Shown here in pieces: positions 34,091 to 39,328 of a DNA stretch of 39,328 bases. Numbering within the stretch: the stretch's first letter is position 1; the number at the start of each line of letters is the position of its first letter. Origin of the DNA: Collimonas sp. OK607 (GTDB lineage Bacteria; Pseudomonadota; Gammaproteobacteria; Burkholderiales; Burkholderiaceae_D); assembly GCF_900111995.1 (NCBI RefSeq), contig NZ_FOKF01000041.1, positions 1 to 39,328 on the forward strand, given 5' to 3'. Below the pieces are notes generated by a model. That model did no database searches, had not been told where the DNA came from, and was given only the letters and a program-made list of their open reading frames with translations. Position numbers and translations under genes: made by a program.

Positions 34091-35140
34091 ATGAGCAAGC
34101 CCGTTGTCGCAAAACCTGCAATCAAACCAGCCAAAGGCAGCCGCACCACAGGCCGTGCCACCATAATCGACGTGGCGCAGCATGCCAAAGTCAGCGCAAT
34201 GACTGTTTCGCGCGCGCTGAAAACGCCGCAACTGGTGCAACAGGAAGCGCGCGACCGGATCGCCGCTGCGATCAAGAAACTCGGGTACGTTCCCAGCCAG
34301 GCTGCCAGCACATTGGCCTCGGCGCGCTCGCAAGTGATTGGCGTGCTGGTGCCGTCACTGACCAATGCCGTATTCATTGAAACCTTGAGCGGTATCCGCG
34401 ATTACCTGTCGCAAGCCGGCTATCAGTTCCTGATCGGCGAGACCGGGTATTCGAAGGCCAAGGAAGCCCAGTTGATTTCTACCTACATGGCGCACGCCCC
34501 GGATGGCTTCCTGCTATCCAGCGTGGGCCAGCACGAAATCCTGCGGCAACAACTGGCCTCCAGCAATATCCCTGCAGTGCGCATGTTCGATCTCGGCAAG
34601 AGCAACAGCGAGATGACGGTCGGCTTTTCGCAGACCAAGGCCGGCTATGCAGTGGCCCGGCATTTGATCGAACGTGGTTATCGCCGCCCGGCGTTCCTGG
34701 CGGCGCAGCTCGATCCGCGCATGATGAAGCGCCGCGAGGGATTCCGCAAAGGCTTGATGGAAGCGGGACTGGATCCGGATGTGGAAGCGTTGCTGTCGAC
34801 CCCGACCACCGTCGACATGGGTGCGCGGCTACTGAGCAGGATCCTCGAATTGAATCCGGATTGCGATGCCGTCTTTTGCTGCAACGACGATCTGGCGCTG
34901 GGCGCGCTGTTCGAATGCCAGCGGCGCGGTATCAAGGTGCCGCAGCAGATGGCAATCGCCGGCTTCAACGATTTGTCCTGGGCCGCCTGCGCGACACCGT
35001 CGATCACCACGATCATCACGCCGCGCTACGATATCGGCTACAAGGCGGCGGAGCTGCTGATACGGCAGCTTAAAGGCGAGACCATAGAAAAAGGCCGCCT
35101 CGATCTCGGCTTCCAGCTGGCTGTGCGTGAAAGTACCTGA
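34091..35140 (+). CDS. LacI-family regulator of gluconate/idonate genes (GntR-like)
   Basis: The 349-residue product has an N-terminal LacI helix-turn-helix (about residues 23-70, ATIIDVAQHAKVSAMTVSRA LKTP and hinge ASTLASARSQ). A periplasmic-binding-protein-like ligand domain follows (VIGVLVPSLTNAVFIETLSG through MAIAGFNDLSW). A Lys/Pro-rich 20-residue N-terminal extension precedes the DNA-binding domain. It is divergent from the permease operon, with two matching operators between them, so it probably represses that operon and is released by gluconate or a related ligand. It resembles E. coli GntR/IdnR. A weak SD precedes the ATG. Confidence 0.88.
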   Translation: MSKPVVAKPAIKPAKGSRTTGRATIIDVAQHAKVSAMTVSRALKTPQLVQQEARDRIAAAIKKLGYVPSQAASTLASARSQVIGVLVPSLTNAVFIETLSGIRDYLSQAGYQFLIGETGYSKAKEAQLISTYMAHAPDGFLLSSVGQHEILRQQLASSNIPAVRMFDLGKSNSEMTVGFSQTKAGYAVARHLIERGYRRPAFLAAQLDPRMMKRREGFRKGLMEAGLDPDVEALLSTPTTVDMGARLLSRILELNPDCDAVFCCNDDLALGALFECQRRGIKVPQQMAIAGFNDLSWAACATPSITTIITPRYDIGYKAAELLIRQLKGETIEKGRLDLGFQLAVREST

Positions 35141-35238
35141 CGCAGTTTGATGCTGTGAGCGCTACCACAGCACCCGCAAGCCAAATCCGACCTGGCGTGT
35201 TTGACAGCAAAGTTTTTTTTAAGCGATTGGCAGAGAAA

Positions 35239-35277
35239 TGAGCAGTAACTTCTCAAGAAGATACTGCTCACTTTTTC
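35239..35277 (+). terminator. Intrinsic terminator after gntR-like gene
   Basis: Perfect 9-bp arms TGAGCAGTA/TACTGCTCA (35239-35247 and 35262-35270) with an inner TTCT/GAAG pairing are followed by CTTTTTC. It ends the plus-strand regulator gene before the convergent alanine dehydrogenase gene. Confidence 0.85.
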
Positions 35278-35294
35278 ACCAATCTGGCTGATGC

Positions 35295-36410
35295 TTATCC
35301 CAGCAAGGAAACAGGTGCGACGTACTCGTAGCCGAGTGCTTTCGCGACCGCCTCATAGGTAAGCTTGCCAAGACAAACGTTCAGGCCGTTCCTCAAATGT
35401 GCATCGTCGCGCAAAGCCCGTTGCCAGCCCTTTTCGGCCAAGGCGATCGCATGGCCGATGGTGGCATTGTTCAGTGCAAACGTGGACGTACGGGCAACCG
35501 CACCGGGCATGTTCGCGACGCAGTAGTGGACGACGCCGTCGACCACAAACGTCGGTTCTGCGTGAGTCGTCGCGTGCGATGTTTCAAAACAGCCGCCTTG
35601 GTCGATCGCGACGTCAACCACCACGGCACCCTGCTTCATGCGCGAGATCATGCTGCGTGTAACCAGTTTCGGTGCCGCAGCTCCCGGCACCAGGACACCG
35701 CCAATGACCAGGTCCGCGCTCAAGACTGCCTCTTCAATCGATTGCGCATTCGAATAGAGCGTTGTAATCCGGTTTCCATAGACCAGGTCGAGTTGACGCA
35801 AGCGATCGATATTCTTGTCCAATACAGTTACGCGGGCACCCGCGCCTGCCGCCATCTGCAAGGCGTTGGTGCCTACAACACCGGCGCCGATAACGACGAC
35901 ATGCGCCGCAGCGACTCCCGGGACGCCACCTAACAGCAGTCCCATGCCACCTTTTGATTTTTCCATATGAGCCGCGCCGGCCTGGATCGACATGCGGCCG
36001 GCCACCTCACTCATCGGCGCGAGCAAAGGTAGGCCACCACCTGCGCCGGTAATGGTTTCATAGGCTATGCAGATTGCGCCTGATGCGATCAGCGCGGCAG
36101 TCTGCTCCGGATCGGGCGCCAAGTGCAGATAGGTATAGAGAATCTGCCCTTTGCGCAGCATTGCGCACTCGCTGGGTTGCGGCTCCTTGACCTTGACGAT
36201 CATATCGGCGCGCGCGAAAATTTCCTTGGCTGTGTCGATCAAGGTGGCGCCGGCCGCCGTGTACTGTGCATCGGATAAACCGATGTCGGCACCGGCGTTT
36301 GTTTGTACTATCACCTGGTGACCGCGCAAAGTCAGTTCGCGCACTGAAGCCGGTGTCAAGCCTACCCGGTACTCATGATTCTTAATTTCCTTCGGAACGC
36401 CTATTAACAT
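35295..36410 (-). CDS. ald: Alanine dehydrogenase
   Basis: Ald interconverts L-alanine and pyruvate plus ammonia with NAD. The 371-residue product has the family signature MLIGVPKEIKNHEYRVGLTP (Arg15), a catalytic Lys in MIVKVKEP, His in YTYLHLA, the Rossmann motif VVVIGAGVVGTNALQMAAG and Asp in VVDVAIDQGG. The ATG at 36408-36410 with GGAGAC upstream matches the family start, so the 14 earlier codons are rejected. It is convergent with the GntR-like gene. It lies upstream of a 540-bp gap and then phnY-phnA; a metabolic link through alanine is proposed below. Confidence 0.96.
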   Translation of the reverse strand: MLIGVPKEIKNHEYRVGLTPASVRELTLRGHQVIVQTNAGADIGLSDAQYTAAGATLIDTAKEIFARADMIVKVKEPQPSECAMLRKGQILYTYLHLAPDPEQTAALIASGAICIAYETITGAGGGLPLLAPMSEVAGRMSIQAGAAHMEKSKGGMGLLLGGVPGVAAAHVVVIGAGVVGTNALQMAAGAGARVTVLDKNIDRLRQLDLVYGNRITTLYSNAQSIEEAVLSADLVIGGVLVPGAAAPKLVTRSMISRMKQGAVVVDVAIDQGGCFETSHATTHAEPTFVVDGVVHYCVANMPGAVARTSTFALNNATIGHAIALAEKGWQRALRDDAHLRNGLNVCLGKLTYEAVAKALGYEYVAPVSLLG

Positions 36411-36578
36411 GATAAGTCTCCATTTTTTCGATTTATATAAGACAGGCCCCACCTGTCATGAATGCCAACGGATTTAAATGGCGAGGTGGGACCCCGCCCC
36501 AAAAATCAAACGCCCTGCTTCATCAAACGAATGCGGATATCCGGAAATACTTATATTCTGGCTGCTAAATTTTTGATA

Positions 36579-36815
36579 TCAAACTGGTTGAAGATCGGTA
36601 ACAGGCACTGACGCCAGGATGCCGGGAGGCGGATTGTCAACGGCGACGATTGCGAACGGTTGGGCATTTCCGACATCGCGAACTATATTCACTAACACGC
36701 CGCTCTGCGGTCCGCGATCACTATCAAAGACGACTCGACTACCGATCTCGGCACTGGGGTTATTACTTCGCTTACACACGGGGTTCTCCACGACAAATTC
36801 GAACCAGGAGCGCAC
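36579..36815 (-). CDS. Possible small protein between ald and phnY
   Basis: This 78-codon ORF with a GTG start reads MRSWFEFVVENPVCKRSN and ends FAIVAVDNPPPGILASVPVTDLQPV. Codons are sensible (GTG, CAG, GTC, GGC) and the C-terminal half has a beta-strand-like pattern. No family is recognised and no SD is strong. It may be real or a chance ORF. The remaining 36411-36947 gap contains only the terminator and hairpin listed next. Confidence 0.4.
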   Translation of the reverse strand: MRSWFEFVVENPVCKRSNNPSAEIGSRVVFDSDRGPQSGVLVNIVRDVGNAQPFAIVAVDNPPPGILASVPVTDLQPV

Positions 36816-36865
36816 ATACGGTCAGACAACCGCCGACCAGGTTAACCTGCGTGCTGCATCGAATC

Positions 36866-36900
36866 AAAAAAAAGGCGGCGTGCGTTTCGCGCAGGCCGCC
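36866..36900 (-). terminator. Intrinsic terminator after phnY
   Basis: On the minus strand GGCGGCCTGCGCG pairs with CGCACGCCGCC around GAAA, followed by eight T. It lies about 50 bp past the phnY stop and ends the phosphonate transcript. Confidence 0.85.
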
Positions 36901-36916
36901 ACATCCACCGTTACGA

Positions 36917-36941
36917 GTCGTCTATTCCCGGAATAGACGAC
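36917..36941. other. Perfect 11-bp hairpin beside phnY stop
   Basis: GTCGTCTATTC (36917-36927) and GAATAGACGAC (36931-36941) are exact inverted repeats with a CCG loop, 6 bp past the phnY stop codon. It has no T-run. Together with the terminator it may protect the 3' end. Confidence 0.6.
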
Positions 36942-36947
36942 ATCGGG

Positions 36948-38411
36948 TCAGTTCCAGGGCAGCGAGTACGTCTTGGTATTTGAGAAGCTTTTCATCGCTT
37001 CCAGCACGCCTTCCTTGTAGCCCAGACCGGAGTCCTTGATGCCGCCAAACGGTGTCAGCTCCAGACGATAGCCTGGCACCTCCCGGACATTGACGCTGCC
37101 CACTTCCAGTTCGCGGACGAAACGGGTGATGTAGTCCATGCGGTTGGTGCAGACCGATGACGACAAGCCGTATGGCGTCGAGTTGGAGATGCGGATGGCG
37201 TCGGCAATATCGGTACAACGAATCACCGGCGATACCGGACCGAACGTTTCTTCAGCAACCAGCTTGCAGTCGGCGGGAACATGGTCCAGCACGGTCGGCG
37301 AGTACACCGCGCCGTTGCGGATATTGCCATATAACAGTTTGGCGCCGTGACGTTCGGCATCCTTGACCTTGGCTTCAAACTCGATCGCTGCACGTTCGTC
37401 GATCACGGTGCCCATATCGTTGTTTGGATCCATCGGATCGCCGTATTTGATGGCCTTGGTTTTCTTCACCAGCAGCTCGACAAACTCATCGGCCACCGCC
37501 TGATGCACGATCATGCGTTTGATCGCTGTACAGCGCTGGCCGGAATTCTTGTATGAACCGGACACCGCCAACGTCGCTGCCTCTTCAATATCGGCATCTT
37601 CCATCACGATGATCGGATCGTTGCCGCCCAATTCCAGCACCTGACGCTTGTACACTGCCTTGCCGGCGATGTATTTGCCGATCGGCACGCCACCGGTAAA
37701 GGTCACCAGATCGACGTCGGCATTGGTCAGCATTTCATCGGCGATTTCTTTCGGGTCGCCAGTGACTACCGAAAACATCTCCGGCGGCAAACCGGCTTCG
37801 TACAGGATATCGGCCAGCAACAAGGCAGAAAACGGCGTTTTCTCGGTCGGCTTCAACACCATCCGGTTATTCGTCGCAATCGATGGCGCCACTTTGTGTG
37901 CGACTTGATTCAACGGGTGATTGAACGGCGTAATGGCCGAGATGGCGCCCAGCAGCGGCTCCTTCATGGTGTAGACCTTGCGCTGCTTGCCATGCGGTGT
38001 CAGGTCGCAGGAGAAGACCTGACCGTCATCGACCAGCGCCTGGTTAGCGGCAAACACGAAGACGTCACAGGCACGGCCGACTTCATACAGGCTGTCTTTC
38101 TTGCACAGCCCGGCTTCGGCGGTGATCAGATCGGAAACGGCATCGGTATTGGCGCGTAATATTTCCGCCGCCCGCAGCATGATCTTGGAGCGCTCGAAAC
38201 GCGTTAACTTCGACTTGAACTGGCGCGCGATACGAAAGGCGTCGCGGATATCGCCGACAGTCGCCTTCGGGATGGTCCCGACCAGCTTGCCATTGTAGGG
38301 GTTGAGCACTTCGATCAAACGGTCATTACCGACCAGTTTGCCGGCAATCCGCATCTTCTCGCGCAGCGGTTCACCATCTTTGATTTTGTGCAATTCGTTT
38401 AGTATGGACAT
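36948..38411 (-). CDS. phnY: Phosphonoacetaldehyde dehydrogenase
   Basis: This enzyme oxidises phosphonoacetaldehyde to phosphonoacetate, the middle step of 2-aminoethylphosphonate breakdown. The 487-residue aldehyde-dehydrogenase-fold product has the catalytic Glu in [14 protein letters not shown], the catalytic Cys in [11 protein letters not shown], the [15 protein letters not shown] cofactor region and [11 protein letters not shown]. Assignment to PhnY rests on resemblance to this subfamily and on PhnA next door. It lies 33 bp downstream of phnA in the same operon. An SD (GGAG) precedes the ATG at 38411. Confidence 0.9.
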   Translation of the reverse strand: MSILNELHKIKDGEPLREKMRIAGKLVGNDRLIEVLNPYNGKLVGTIPKATVGDIRDAFRIARQFKSKLTRFERSKIMLRAAEILRANTDAVSDLITAEAGLCKKDSLYEVGRACDVFVFAANQALVDDGQVFSCDLTPHGKQRKVYTMKEPLLGAISAITPFNHPLNQVAHKVAPSIATNNRMVLKPTEKTPFSALLLADILYEAGLPPEMFSVVTGDPKEIADEMLTNADVDLVTFTGGVPIGKYIAGKAVYKRQVLELGGNDPIIVMEDADIEEAATLAVSGSYKNSGQRCTAIKRMIVHQAVADEFVELLVKKTKAIKYGDPMDPNNDMGTVIDERAAIEFEAKVKDAERHGAKLLYGNIRNGAVYSPTVLDHVPADCKLVAEETFGPVSPVIRCTDIADAIRISNSTPYGLSSSVCTNRMDYITRFVRELEVGSVNVREVPGYRLELTPFGGIKDSGLGYKEGVLEAMKSFSNTKTYSLPWN

Positions 38412-38444
38412 GTCATCTCCAGATTCATTAATTATGTATTTGTA

Positions 38445-39328
<884 letters not shown>

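Overview
The window looks like a chromosomal segment of a betaproteobacterium of the order Burkholderiales, probably Oxalobacteraceae (a Collimonas- or Herbaspirillum-like organism). This rests on the thrS-infC-rpmI-rplT-pheS-pheT-ihfA-merR order, an IHF-alpha with an extended N-terminus, the moderate-to-high GC content and protein similarity recalled from memory. No database search was possible. I see no phage, insertion sequence, CRISPR array, rRNA or tRNA.

Layout. (1) 100-9264, minus strand: upp, then, read right to left, a translation operon thrS-infC-rpmI-rplT-pheS-pheT-ihfA-merR that ends in a bidirectional terminator at 834-865. infC appears to start at an ATA codon. thrS is preceded by a 13-codon leader ORF with five Thr codons and a terminator with alternative pairings, which is a candidate threonine attenuator. 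Three short GGGG(A/T)CAGAGT hairpin repeats lie around this operon. (2) 9265-15025, minus strand: a tripartite RND efflux operon (adaptor, heavy-metal-type pump, NodT-type outer-membrane factor). Upstream are a sigma70-like promoter and a tandem array of four 11-bp repeats that resembles a Pho-box or OmpR-family site. (3) 15640-22031: small secreted proteins (one with WXXGXW motifs), soxR behind a SoxR-box-like palindrome, a GNAT acetyltransferase, a secreted hypothetical protein, a DeoR-type regulator divergent from nudK, an exported MsrA, pssA and a small acidic protein. (4) 22169-26220, plus strand: a trehalose cluster otsB-GH15-otsA behind a perfect 12-bp dyad, then a CspA-family gene.

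(5) 27028-28909, minus strand: small proteins, including a 58-residue membrane protein below usual ORF cut-offs, a DUF1488-like protein, a secreted hypothetical protein and a cold-shock/DUF1294 membrane fusion. (6) 28911-35140: L-idonate/gluconate catabolism. gntP-type permease, gluconokinase, idnO and idnD lie on the minus strand, divergent from a LacI-family GntR-like regulator. Two GntR-type operators lie at the permease promoter. IdnD and IdnO would convert L-idonate to 5-ketogluconate and then gluconate, and the kinase would feed 6-phosphogluconate to central metabolism. (7) 35295-39328, minus strand: alanine dehydrogenase, a possible small gene, phnY and the 3' part of phnA. PhnY and PhnA convert phosphonoacetaldehyde to phosphonoacetate and then to acetate plus phosphate. 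The nearby Ald could recycle the L-alanine made by a PhnW transaminase, which is not in the window.

The strongest candidates for undescribed biology are the thrS leader/attenuator, the 11-bp repeat array at the RND promoter, the dyad before otsB and the small unannotated ORFs.
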